64,000 nucleotides of DNA, from assembly GCA_023238725.1 (NCBI GenBank), contig CM041550.1, forward strand, positions 5,093,044-5,157,043, in the 5' to 3' direction. Both the position numbers and the translations under genes were made by a program. Origin of the DNA: Scortum barcoo (taxonomy: Eukaryota; Chordata; Actinopteri; Centrarchiformes; Terapontidae). Under the pieces are notes generated by a model, which saw nothing but the letters and a program-made list of their open reading frames with translations, was not told the origin of the DNA and did no database searches. Shown here piece after piece: positions 43,746 to 55,899 of the stretch. Within the stretch, counting starts at the first letter, position 1; each line of letters opens with the position of its first letter.

Positions 43746-44687
43746 ACAATACAAATACAATGCAAATTAACATTAAGACTGAACTTTAATTTAGTTCATA
43801 ATGTATTTTCAAATTATAATTACTTTTAAACCGGAGTGAACCTGAATGGGAAACTTACTGGACCCTTTAGAGAGATTGTGAAGATAAAGGAAAATCTGGA
43901 TTTAATGTTTTATTTTACAAAGTTAAACAAAATATATCCTCAAAATATGTCCAGTCAGGATGTTAATGTTGGTGAGTTAGCAGGTATATGTCATTTCCTC
44001 AAAGATATTCATGTGATCCTCTCGTGGACGAACGTTTGAATTCTGATGATTCAGATAGTAAATATCTGTGAAATCAACAGGTTGTCTGTCTGAAACAACA
44101 AAGTTCAAACAACACGAGGTTTGAAGTTTTGGTTTAGAGCGTATTTCCTGATAACTTGTGGTGCAGACACTAACAGATGAACTGTGGTTCTGTTCAAACC
44201 TCACAGAGTCTCTGGTGTGAACGCTGAGAAACTAAAGGAGTTTAATCATCCTGTAAAGTTTTCTTTTTGAGAGGTTTAATGAGAACCTGACAGTGTAGTG
44301 AAAAGGGAGATCATCTTTGAACAAGGAGACAAAGAGCGTCTTTGAACGAAACACTGAAGCTTCAACCTGCTGCAGGTCTGCTGCAAGAGAGGAAGAAAAG
44401 GACAGAAAAGAAAGAAAATGACAACAAACACATGATGAGATATTCACACACTCGAGGAACATTTTAGAAGATTTTAATTCTGTTCATGATTAAGACACAC
44501 ACAACCATGAAAACAACACCAACAAAGCTGCGTAATCTTGATGCCTGTAGCTCGATTAACGAAAACATTTCTTGTATTCAAATTATAAGACAGCAGCTTA
44601 ATGTTTGTGGTTATCTGAGACACCAATCAAAGTGCTTTATATAAATCAAAAGAAAGACAAATACATAAAAATGTGTATCTAGTAAAA
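43746..44687 (-). other. Upstream region of lectin copy C
   Basis: Inverted copy of 6,442-7,374. No gene recognised beyond the short LQQVEASVF frame at 44,232-44,462. Confidence 0.4.
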
Positions 44688-45282
44688 TCAAATGTAAAAG
44701 GCGTCCAATAATGCTAATGTGTTCCACCTACTATCTGCCGCTATAGTGCAGAACTCGATGGTGTAGTCAAAGACCTGACAGTGATGCTGTTTGATCTGCA
44801 TTAGGGCCTGAAAGGCTTCTCTGGCAGGCGAGGTGTGGTCAAAAATTTTGCTCAGGGTCTCCTGAAACAAAGTGAGACTGACAGATGTTAGAGTTTAGAG
44901 ACCACTCTGCAGTAGCCAGGCTGCAGCCCTGCCAGTTAAATGGGAAACCATGAATGCTACTTTCGCCTGATTTGACACAAAAGCAGCCAGGTTTTGCCTA
45001 AAATGAATCACATTGAACTAAGAAAGTCATGACCGGAGCAGCAGCCGGATTCTCAGCAGGTGGTGTCGCTGAAGGAGCTGTTCCCAGGTGAGCGAGGACT
45101 TGGTGTAGTTGCCCTGCTACGTGGTTTACTTAAGAGGTGACTGAGGATTGAAACTCCATCTGGCGCTCTGTGATAACTTTCACTCCCCGGCTAACCGAGC
45201 TTAACTGTGCCTCGTGCTGATGGATCTTGGTGCCCTGTGCAGAGAGGATGGTTTGGAGTTTCTTTGGGTTGGCTGAGTCCAT
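44688..45282 (-). pseudogene. gypsy-1 gag, truncated
   Basis: Starts at ATG 45,282, stops after about 50 residues at 45,130, and resumes in another frame to DAFYI at 44,688. Same truncation as the other copies. Confidence 0.8.
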
Positions 45283-45299
45283 ATTTGGCCAGTTCATTC

Positions 45300-45785
45300 T
45301 GTAACAACCTTGACACAAGATGGTGGAATCAAATGCACAACAGACCACGATCGATGATGAACAAAAAATACTTAAATGTGTTCAAAAGCGCTCACTGGGA
45401 GGATCAAAGTACAAAACAAAAGTCGCTCTCTAAGAGGATAAAGCACAAACCATGGAGGAGGACAACACGAGGAAGCATGAATATACAAGGTTTGACATTC
45501 AATCACAACACTGAATAAGACGAACTGGCATAGGACCAAAGGAAACAAGAACTATTTATACATGAGGTAAGGGGAAAAAGGTGAGACCAATCAGGAGCGG
45601 GGTTAGACAATCACATGGGGGAAAACACAAAGGCAGGAAGTGGGGATCTGAAATTAGAGAGAAAAGGTGAGTACAAAATAAAACAGGAAGTAAAAGACCA
45701 GACTAGACATAAGTGACTTCAACTTAAACATAACATGCTCACAACAATACTAAACATGAAACTAAACTAAGGCAAGACAAAAACA
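45300..45785 (-). repeat. gypsy-1 LTR
   Basis: 486-bp LTR, the same length as copy 1. Its 5' end abuts the truncated lectin exon 4 (AACAGGTA on the plus strand). Confidence 0.82.
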
Positions 45786-46045
45786 CTTAAATAACAGGTA
45801 CAACTGAGTTCTGTCTGTAAAATCAAACATGAGACGTTAAAGATAACTTACATTAGTATTTCTAGCTCACATCAGAATCAAAAGAAAGGCCAGGAAGTGA
45901 AAATACTGAAAATGCACCATGAAATAAATTGCATCAACACCAAGTACATCACAATCTTTTAAGGAAATGACAGTCTTTCAAAAATAGAGCTGTAGATCCA
46001 CTTCATGCCAATGAACAGCAAAAGCTGCTGTGTAAAAGGTGCCTT
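45786..46045 (-). pseudogene. Lectin intron 3 / exon 4 scrap
   Basis: Inverted counterpart of 5,076-5,336. Exon 4 start with an internal loss, cut by the LTR. Confidence 0.75.
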
Positions 46046-46915
46046 TAACAAACATAGTAATGTTATTATCTTAGGAAGCTTCTTGGAATATCTCTGACCA
46101 AAAAAAAAAAAAAATTAACCCAACGTCCACAATACTATATTCCAGTTTATTTTAAACAGTTCACAGCCAACAGATGAAGTCAAACACTTCAAACTGTGAA
46201 ATGAAAAGTGAAGAGAATTCTTGTCTTTAAACCTCATCTTCTACTACTTCTGCTCATATAGCTTCTGCATTGGTTTTGGGGGAACCACAACGCTGCTAAT
46301 GTTTTTTTTTTCCATTTAGACAAAGAGTTGGAATTCAACATATCTGCAAAGTAACATTTTTTAACTGACCTAAGTAAATGTACCAACACAAGTATGACTG
46401 ATGTTTAAAGTTGCTGAGGCAACTGAAAGCATTTTCTGTGGTGAAGTGAGGTGTGGTACCCATGGCAACTAAACCTAAAAGGGAGCGATCTGTCAACAAT
46501 GATAATGGTATTAGGTCTTCTTTTTTATTAGTTTTTTTGCAATTGACACATGCACAATGTTGCTGTGAATTTTCAACACATTTTAGATATCATCTCTCAA
46601 ACTTATTTACCCCACAGAGGGACAAACTGAGATGACCTGGCATCAGAGAGCAACAACAGGCCTTTTATTCAGAAAGGAAGTACATACTGTGTAAATAAAT
46701 ATGCAGCCTGTGAGGATGTTACAACATGTGAGTAATGATTGCAGCACACTGAAAAGGTTTTTGTACTCTATGTGCAAATGTCAACTGAAAAATATTTCAT
46801 GACCAGATAGACAGAAATAAATAACCAATGAAATGTGGTAATGAATTAATCGAGCATGAATTACTTGAGCATGAGCGCTGTCTCTGTCTGGCTTGATATT
46901 TACAACATGAAACAT
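46046..46915 (-). other. Conserved module spacer
   Basis: Inverted counterpart of 4,251-5,060, with GTACCCATGGCAACTAAACC at 46,456. No gene seen. Confidence 0.55.
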
Positions 46916-46919
46916 AGGG

Positions 46920-48120
46920 TGGACCTTTAATGACCTGGGAAGTCTGAAATGCACAGAAACAGGGTTAATTTATTTTTTTTTGACATGGGAAAAAGACCCA
47001 CAAACCTCAGGGTCAGCTTCTTACAATGAACATGAAGGTGACAAGTCTTTGGTGGTGAGCCACACTCTCTGCCCTGGCCTGTAGGAGGGAGCTGGTCATC
47101 AGTGTTTGTCCGCTGTCTTTCATCCAGACCAAGCTCTGCAGGACAACCTGCCGAGTACTGGCCCAGATCCAATGACAGTGTGAGAAGACTGTGACCTCCT
47201 TTTTCGTTGGCCGGGAACAGGGGAGGCTGGTAGCCATTGACTCACTGAAAAGGTGAGAGGCCCCTGGCAGCTGAGGGTAGGGTGTTGTGGGTGTATTCCA
47301 CCCAGGTGAGGTAATCACTCCTAGGTAGCTTGGTTGTGGGAGATGAGGCGTTGTAAGCAGGTTTCCAGCTCTTGGTTGAGTCGTTCAATCTGGCCATTGG
47401 ACTGCGGGTGGTAGTCGGAGCATATGCTGACGATTTCACCAAGAAGCTGGCAGAACTCTTCTCAAAAATGTGAGTCCTCTGCAATCCTCTGTCAAAAACA
47501 ATGTCACTGGGAAAACCATGGATACTGAACATATGAGTCATGACCTCTGCCATCTCCTTAGCAGAGGGTAACTTGGTCAGTGGAATGAAATGTGCCATTT
47601 TAGAAAAGTGAGTCGATCCACCATCAGGATGGCTGTGTTACCTTTGGAAGGTGGCACTCTGGTCATAAAATCCATGGAGATTTGGGACCATGGACGTTGA
47701 GGAACAGGCAACGGGTGTAGTAGGCCTATTTGGGCCACGAGGCGAGGTCTGATTACGGGCGCAGACTGGATAGGCCACCATGTACTTGGAGACTTCCTTT
47801 TCCATGGCCAGCCAGCGAGAAAGTGTTGCCTGATCATGAACATGGTTCCCTTGACACCCAGAGGCATTTGCGCATGGACGTGTGAGCCCAGTGGATTACC
47901 TTGGAGTGTGTTGACACAAGGACAAACCAACGGTTACTTGGACACCCACAAGGTCCCGGACTCACAACATTTGCTTGCTTCACATCTGATTCTATTTGGC
48001 ATGAAACCTGCTCCAACCACACTATTCAATGGAAAGATTGTTTCAGGTTATTTGGTAATGGGCTCAGGTTCATGAAGGCAGGACAGAACATCTGGTTTAT
48101 GGTTTTATGGACTGGGGCGA
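46920..48120 (-). pseudogene. gypsy-1 pol fragment: integrase
   Basis: The best-preserved integrase copy. Blocks are VIRPRLVAQIGLLHPLPV, PWSQISMDFMTRVPPSKGNT, MAHFIPLTKLPSAKEMAEVM, GFPSDIVFDRG, the SPMARLNDSTKSW frame overlapping the QSNGQIERLNQEL region, and a C-terminal RFVGLFPMSK block. Frame changes remain at about 47,580, 47,320 and 47,170. Inactive. Confidence 0.83.
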
Positions 48121-48209
48121 AAAGAAAGTGTGAAGCAGAACCTGTTGAAGAACAGACTTCATCTGGCCTGGCGAGAATTGAGTCTCTTGGCTTTCCTGAT
48201 ATACTCTAC

Positions 48210-50330
48210 ATCAGGTGGTGTCAAACTCAAATGCACAGTGGGCCAAAATAAAAAACTGGGACTAAGTCGTGAGCCTGACTCGATATATATAGAAAAAATT
48301 ACTACAATTGTGCATGTTTTCCCTTCTCTCCAGATATATAATGATAAACATTTTCAGATGGAAACAAACTCAAGTTTTGCTTAAACACTGAATCTGGAAC
48401 AAGCAAAGCTTAAAATTATAAACACATGAGAAATCAAATTTCAAATAAAAGATACATCAGTGGCATTCATTTCTTATTTTTATCTAAATAAATAAAATAA
48501 AACAATTCTTATGCCTCTCTCTCTTTCCAGTTTTCAGTGGAAACCTTTTTTTACAGGCCAACAACAAAACAACCCAAATAAAATAAAAATATTGTTCAAT
48601 CAAAATTCAACCATTCAGCTATTAACAGTATATGCCTGGGAGTAGCAAGAAAAAAGTGCATAAAGAAAACATTAATTCAAGCTCAGTTTGCTACACTCTG
48701 ATTTACTCTGAAGCACATTGGTCCAAGCCAGAAACCTGGCATCTCTTCTTAGATGCTAGTTCATCATTATTTGGGGTCCGGCTCTGAGCTGAGGAAAACC
48801 TCAGGATTGAGTGAAGATGTTCATCAGTGAGACAACTCCTGTGTGATGTTTTGTTCATTTTTCACATAGATATGTGCTGCCGAATATTTGAGCTGCTTGG
48901 GTTACGGAGTTGGGGCATTGTGTCGGGGATGAAGGCAACACCAACACAGTCATACTTTGACTTGAGCATGTCACTACACTGGAGTTCAGTCAGCTCCATT
49001 TGGAGGTTGGTTGGTGCGCTTTCCACGTCAACTGCAAATGAATTACTAAACAGTTCAAACCTTCATTTCTGTGCCTTCAAAGTCTGCAAATTGCTGAGTA
49101 AACTCGGCACTGAGTACAGGGTTTTTCAGTGAACTGTGCACCTGGCAACACGGAGGTAGAGATGTGCTCCTTCACGGTTTGGCAGCATGGAAAATGGCCC
49201 AAGTTTCCTTGCAGCATCTGAGTCTCCCACAGGTGCAGCTTGGTTTGAAAAGCCCTCACCGCAGCGTACATGTCTGTGATGACACGCCCCCGCCCCTGAA
49301 GTATTTTATCCCGGAGCTCTGGTGTGTCTTTCCCTTTGCTTTCCATAAACTGACAGATTTCCTCACGCATTTTGAAACATCTGTTTAGTACTTTTCCTCA
49401 GCTTAGCCCTCTCACCTCTGTGTGACAGGGCACGTCTCTGTATTTCGAATCAAACTCCTCCAGAAAAGACTTGAACTGGTGGTGATTCAAACCTTTGGCT
49501 CTAATGAAGTTAACTACTCTTGTTATGGTGCTCTTAACATGTTCCATTTTCAGGGCTTTGCCACCCAACGATTCCTGGTGTATGATGCAGTGATAAACTG
49601 TAAGCTCATCTGCATGGATCTTTTGCATCTTCTCTCGAATTCTGCCCACCAATCCACTCTTTTGACCGCACATTGTGGGCGCACCATCTATCGTCAGTCC
49701 CACAAGTTTATCCCAAGGCAGTCTCATGTCATTTATGCATTTGGATACCTCTTCAAATATTTATTTTCCTGTGGTTGTGTCATGCATTGATTTTAATCCC
49801 AAAAGTTCCTCTGTCACGCACAGACTTGAGTCCACTCCACGGATGAAGGTTGACAGCTTGGGCAGTATCAGATGTGTCGCTGCTCTCATCCACAGCATGC
49901 AATAAAATCTTTTCTCTTTTCCATCAGCTGTTCCTGATTGGTGGCAAGCTCACATGTACGATCAGCCACGGTGTTTCTGCTCAGGCAAATGCTTGCCTTT
50001 TATCTGGGCAAACGACGTCGCAAACTATGATCATGCACTTTTTGACAAACTCTTCCTCCTGATCCTGTCTTGGACGAATGTTTAGTTCAATGTTTCTGCA
50101 AACTGCAAACAGGTTGTGGTGGTGAAGACGAACAGAGCTGAAACATCTGATCTAACACACCCACAAAAAATTCCAGTTATTTTTGTCTTTTTTCTTTGAG
50201 ATGACTGAAACACTTTTTATGCATGCCAATGTGTTTGCTGCTTTCATCGGCAGACAGCTATTTGCTCTGAGTGCTGGTCTTGTTTCTATTTTCGTCTTTA
50301 CTCATGGCAGCAGTACATGTGAGGCGTGGC
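48210..50330 (-). mobile_element. hAT element with degenerate transposase
   Basis: Inverted counterpart of 813-2,912. A 109-residue open stretch at 49,398-49,727 shows LVGLTIDGAPTMCGQKSGLV, DELTVYHCIIHQESLGGKAL and VVNFIRAKGLNHHQFKSFLE. A second stretch at 49,077-49,370 shows VITDMYAAVRAFQTKLHLWE. The outer end at about 48,220 reads GTGTCAAACTCAAATGC with a disturbed CAGG start. Frame breaks prevent an intact transposase. Confidence 0.8.
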
Positions 50331-50333
50331 TAG

Positions 50334-50796
50334 TTTGGTGGTAGAGTAAATTTCAAACAAAGTACATAATATGCAACACTTTATTTTGGAAATAAAATAC
50401 TTATAAGTGTAGTAATAATACACCTCTACCCAATCTGTGTATGTCAGAGGGCTGATAGTCATAACAGTTGGATGGTGAGTGGAGTTTTATTTGGACTTCT
50501 GGATGCTGCTGCATTAATTTGTTGTTTTTGCTGTTAGTGATACTTTCTCTGTCTGAAGGCTTTGACATGTGTACATCTTAAAAAAACATGACTGGAAACA
50601 CGGTTATCGGTACACATGGCCAAGAAACTGGTTTTCTTCAGGAGAAATCTAGCTGCGTAATCTCGATGCCGTAGCTCGATTAAGGAAAACGCATTTCATT
50701 TCATAGCTTAATGTTTGTGGTTATCTGAGACACCAATCAAAGTGCTTTATATAAATAAAAAGAAAGACAAATACATAAAAATGTGTCTACTAGTAA
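50334..50796 (-). other. Module spacer
   Basis: Inverted counterpart of 322-812. No gene seen. Confidence 0.5.
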
Positions 50797-51385
50797 AATC
50801 AATGTAAAAGGCGTCCAATAACGCTAATGTGTTCCACCCGCTATCTGCTGCTATAGTGCAGAACTCGATGGTGTAGTCAAAGACCTGACAGTGATGCTGT
50901 TTGATCTGCATAGAAAGGCTTCTCTGGCAGGCGAGGTATGTCAAAAATTTTGCTAGGGTCTCCTGAAACAAAGTGAGTGACTGACAGATGTTAGAGTTTA
51001 GAGACCACTCTAGTAGCCAGGCTGCAGCCCTGCCAGTTAAATGGGAAACCATGAATGCTACTTTTCGCCTGATTTGACACAAAAGCAGCCAGGTTTTGCC
51101 TAAAATGAATCACATTGAACTAAGAAAGTCATGACCGGAGCAGCAGCCGGATTCTCAGCAGGTGGTGTCGCTAAAGAAGCTGTTCCCAGGTGAGCGAGGA
51201 CTTGGTGTAGTTGCCCTGCTACATGGTTTACTTAAGAGGTGACTGAGGATTGAAACTCCATCTGGCGCTCTGTGATAACTTTCACTCCCCGGCTAACCGA
51301 GCTTAACTGTGCCTCGTGCTGATGGATCTTGGTGCCCTGTGCAGAGAGGACGGTTTGGAGTTTCTTTGGGTTCGGCTGAGTCCAT
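50797..51385 (-). pseudogene. gypsy-1 gag, truncated
   Basis: Starts at ATG 51,385. It carries extra small deletions relative to the 44,688 copy (for example in the LSKIFDH region), so the capsid block is more broken. Confidence 0.78.
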
Positions 51386-51402
51386 ATTTGGCCAGTTCAT
51401 TC

Positions 51403-51891
51403 TGTAACAACCTTGACACAAGATGGTGGAATCAACATTGCACGACAGACCACGATCGATGATGAACAAAAAATACTTTCAAATGTGTTCAAAAGCGCTC
51501 ACTGGGAGGATCAAAGTACAAAAAAAAGTCGCTCTCTAAGAGGATAAAGCACAAACCATGGAGGAGGACAACACGAGGAAGCATGAATATACAAGGTTTG
51601 ACATTCAATCACAACACCGAATAAGACGAACTGGCATAGGACCAAAGGAAACAAGAACTATTTATACATGAGGTAAGGGGAAACAGGTGAGACCAATCAG
51701 GGGCGGGTAGACAATCACACGGGGGGGAAAACACAAAGGCAGGAAGTGGGGATCTGAAATTAGAGAGAAAAGGTGAGTACAAAATAAAACAGGAAGTACA
51801 AAACCAGACTAGACATAAGTGACTTCAACTTAAACATAACATGCTCACAACAATACTAAACATGAAACTAAACTAAGGCATGACAAAAACA
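51403..51891 (-). repeat. gypsy-1 LTR
   Basis: About 489 bp. The spacing to the LTR start at 45,785 is 6,106 bases, which gives the period of the tandem module. Confidence 0.82.
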
Positions 51892-52160
51892 CTTAAATAA
51901 CAGGTACAACTGAGTTCTGTCTGTAAAATCAAACATGAGACGTTAAAGATAACTTACATTAGTATTTCTAGCTCACATCAGAATCAAAAGAAAGGCCAGG
52001 AAGTGAAAATACTGAAACTGCACCATGAAATAAATTGCATCAACACCAAGTACATCACAATCTTTTAAGGAAATGACAGTCTTTCAAAAATAGAGCTGAA
52101 GATCCTACTTCATGCCAATGAACAGCAGCTGCTGTGTAAAAGGTGCCTTTAACAAACATA
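51892..52160 (-). pseudogene. Lectin intron 3 / exon 4 scrap
   Basis: Same truncated exon 4-LTR junction as at 45,786. Confidence 0.75.
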
Positions 52161-53060
52161 GTAATGTTATTTCTTAGGAAGCTTCTTGGAATATCTCTGA
52201 CCTAAAAAAAAAAAAAAAAATTAACCCAATGTCCACAATACATTCCTGTTTATTTAAAACATTTTATCATAAGTATAAGTGTCTCCTTTAGTTCACAGCC
52301 AACAGATAAAGTCAAACACTGTTCAAACTGTAAAATGAAAAGTGAAGAGAATTCTTGTCTTTAAACCTCATCTTCTACTACTTCTGCTCATATAGCTTCT
52401 GCATTGGTTTTGGGGGAACCACAATGCTGCTAATGTTTTTTTTTCATTTAGACAAAGAGTTGGAATTCAACATATCTGCAAAGTAACATTTTTTCAACTG
52501 ACCTAAGTAAATGTACCAACACAAGTATGACTGATGTTTAAAGTTGCTGAGGCAACTGAAAGCATTTTCTGTGGTTGAAGTGAGGTGTGGTACCCATGGC
52601 AACTAAACCTAAAAGGGAGCGATCTGTCAACAACGATAATGGTATTAGGTCTTCTTTTTTATTAGTTTTTTTCAATTGACACATGCACAATGTTGCTGTT
52701 AATTTCGATACATCTTAGATATCATCTCTCAAACTTATTTACCCCACAGAGGGACAAACTGAGATGACCTGGCATCAGAGAGCAACAACAGGCCTTTTAT
52801 TCAGAAAGGAAGTACATACTGTGTAAATAAATATGCAGCCTGTGAGGATGTTACAACATGTGAGTAATGATTGCAGCACACTGAAAAAGGTTTTTGTACT
52901 CTATGTGCAAATGTTAACTGAAAAATATTTCATGACCAGATAGACAGAAATACTCAAATGACCAATGAAATGTGGTAATGAATTGAATCGAGCATGAATT
53001 ACTTGAGCATGAGCGCTGTCTCTGTCTGGCTTGATATTTACAACATGAAACATGGGGTGG
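52161..53060 (-). other. Conserved module spacer
   Basis: Copy of 46,046-46,915 with an additional piece at about 52,245-52,315 related to the tandem duplication at 28,317. No gene seen. Confidence 0.55.
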
Positions 53061-53064
53061 ACCT

Positions 53065-53665
53065 TTAATGACCTGGGAAGTCAGAAATGCACAGAAACAG
53101 GGTTAATTTATTTTTTTTTGACATGGGAAAAAGACCCACAAACCTCAGGGTCAGCTTCTTACAATGAACATGAAGGGGCAAGTCTTTGGTGGTGAGCCAC
53201 ACTCTCTGCCCTGGCCTGTAGGAGGGAGCTGGTTCATCAGCGTTTGTCCGCTGTCTTTCATCCAGACCAAGCTCTGCAGGAGAACCTGCACGAGTACTGG
53301 CCCAGATCCGATGACAGTGTGATGGCTTTGACCTCCTTTTTGTTGGCCGGGAACAGGGGAGGCTGGTAGCCATTGGCTCTCTGAAAAGGTGAGAGGCTCC
53401 TGGCAGCTGAGGGTAGGGTGTTGTGGGTGTATTCCACCCAGGTGAGGTGATCACTCCAGGTAGGCCTATTTGGGCCCGAGGCGAGGTCTGATTATGGGCG
53501 CAGACTGAATATGCCACCATGTACTTGGAGACTTCCTTTTCTATGGCCAGCCAGCAGAAGTGTTGCCTGATCATAAACATGGTTCCCTTGACACCCGGAG
53601 GCATTTGTGCATGGACTTGTGAGCCCAGTGGATTACCTTGGAGTGTGTTGACACAAGGACAATTC
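53065..53665 (-). pseudogene. gypsy-1 integrase, internally deleted
   Basis: The start (SPRAQIGLPG) joins directly to the C-terminal half (SPGWNTPTTPYPQLPGASHL) at about 53,463, removing the catalytic core. The C-terminal RFVGLFPMSK block is kept. The frame is open for 179 residues across the deletion, by chance. Confidence 0.78.
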
Positions 53666-54414
53666 AGCTATTAACAGTACATGCCTGGGAGTAGCAAGAA
53701 AAAAGTGCATAAAGAAAACATTAATTCAAGTTCAGTTTGCTACACACTTATTTACTCTGATGCACATTGGTATAAGCCAGAAACCTGGCATCTCTTCCAT
53801 AGATGCTAGTTCATCATTATTTGGGGTCCGACTCTGAGCTGAGGAAAACCTCAGGATTGAGTGAAGATGTTCATCAATGACAACTCCGTGTGATCTTCAT
53901 CAAAGAGAATGATTTTTCACATAGATATGTGCTGCCGAATATTTGAGCTGCTTGGTTACGGAGTTGGGGCATTGTGTCGGGGATGAAACGTGGAAACTAT
54001 GCAACACCAACAGAGTCATACTTTGACTTGAGCATGTCACTACACTGGAGTTCAGTCAGCTCCGTTTGGAGGTAGGTTGGTGCGCTTTCCACGTCAACTG
54101 CAAACAAATTACTAAACAGTTCAAACCTACATTTCTATGTTTCAAAGTCAGCAAATTGCTGAGTAAACTCGGCACTGAGTACAGGGTTTTTCAGCAAACT
54201 GTGCACCTGGCAACACGGAGGTAGAGATCTGCTCTTTCATGGTTTGGCAGTACGGAAAATGGCCACAAGTTTCCTTGCAGCATCTGAGTCTCCCACAGGT
54301 GCAGCTTGGTTTGAAAAGCCCTCACCGCAGCGTACATGTCTGTGATGACACGCCCCCGCCCCTGAATTTTTTATTCCGGAGCTCTGGTGTGTCTTTTCCT
54401 TTGCTTTCCATGGG
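53666..54414 (-). pseudogene. hAT transposase fragment, C-terminal
   Basis: Matches 48,630-49,350. It ends abruptly at 54,414 in the block encoding ESKGK, where the LTR of the second gypsy element begins. A short foreign piece is present near 53,890. Confidence 0.72.
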
Positions 54415-54565
54415 TAGCCACCATCTACATCAATAACTGACTCTGCCCCTCTACTGCTGGGTGCCAACACACACACCCAAACAAAACTTTAAGTACAGTG
54501 AATGACATGCTGAACAAACGCAAGGAACCAACTCTAAAGATACAATATTCTTCACAGGCATTACA
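54414..54565 (-). repeat. gypsy-2 3' LTR, partial
   Basis: Begins TGTAATGCCTGTGAAG at 54,565, directly after a polypurine tract (GCAGGGGAGGGT, 54,566-54,577). It ends at the hAT junction after about 150 bases and is probably cut short. A matching 5' LTR is not present at 61.35 kb. Confidence 0.6.
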
Positions 54566-54579
54566 ACCCTCCCCTGCAA

Positions 54580-55850
54580 AAACAAAATGTTGTCCTCAAC
54601 ATTAGCATATATTTACAGTGCAGTTCTGACGAGGAAATATAGTACCAATAATGCACTTTTAACCACAACATTAGAGACAATGCCAAAGTTTTAACATATC
54701 ACATAATGACAATAACTTTCTTAAAATTAGATAGGTGTAAATAGCTTTCAGTGCAGTCCTACAGGTTTTACCATAAAAGCACATTACTATCATGATATCA
54801 TCACACTCTGCTTCTGAAATGACACTACAGTGTTTAGACTTAAGAATAGTCCTCTTAGTATTTGTAACGATAGTACAGTACTGCATTTAGGCTCCAAGAC
54901 AAAGCCATTCCTGTCGTCTCACTATATACTCATGGAGGCTTCTGACTCCCAGGTTTTTTACATATGCAGAACCCATTTTGTTTACATTATTTCACTATCA
55001 CAATTTAACCACAATTATATATTGTGACTCAAACACCTTTCCAGTTACACAAACCTCGCCTGCCAAGTCAGAGTAGCATTTAAATCACAGTAGGTAACTC
55101 TATATTACATTCAGGCTTTTGATTTATATAAAAATTTTTCTCTTTTTTTTCTTTCACACTTTGTTTCATTCAGTCCTTATTGTCCATTGTCCATAATGCA
55201 CAGTAACCACTCAGTTCACAAACAGTCCATGTTACCGTGTCCATTCTTGTGTCTATTCTTCACAGAATAATCTGTGACAGTCCATAGTGAACCTGACAAC
55301 CACGGTGCCAAACCTAACAAACCACTTTTTAGTGGAGGAGAGCAACACAGTATCCCTGCAGGAACGTGGGAGAAAAAGCATAGCCAAAACACAGGTAAGA
55401 GACCAAAGAGACAAAACCAGGTGCGCTCCAAACATCTGTGGTGGTAGCCAGGACCTTTAAATTAAAGCAGACTGAACCCCCAAATATTGTCCATAGTGAA
55501 GGGGGAAAGGAAAAGATATTCTGCTGCTACTGCATTAACATACAGTGGGTTAGTGTAAAGTCCCACCACATGATGAGTAGTCCCAAAACCTACCAAGTTG
55601 GCCTAATGAATCGTATGTCAGTGTCTCTTTGGGTCCAAAAGAGAAAAAAAACGTCTCTCTCTGGTGAGTAGTGATGTAGTCATAATAGGGTTTAATGTCA
55701 TTGAGGAGATGTTGTGACCTATGTGGCTGTATGTCAGGAGAGTCTGACTCTTGTGTGCTGGGCATGCCTGTCAAAATAAATCCAGACGGAATAGTTTCTT
55801 AAAATTAATTGTGACCTCTTGAGTGTCATGTTGAGTGTCCAGTTGTGACA
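54580..55850 (-). other. gypsy-2 3' region
   Basis: About 1.3 kb between the integrase and the polypurine tract. A frame near 55,550-55,774 with SDSPDIQPHRSQHLLNDIKP may be the end of Pol. 55,216-55,435 holds a short frame with hydrophobic stretches but no known domain. Confidence 0.45.
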
Positions 55851-55899
55851 TTTCTGGTAAAGTCATTGTCCACAAATGCTTGCATTTTTGTTTTATTGT

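Noticed and set aside
47836..48384. Plus-strand frames with EAEPVEEQTSSGLARIES as a host protein
   Set aside because: They recur wherever the gypsy-1 integrase and its flank are copied and lie antisense to pol. No independent support was seen.
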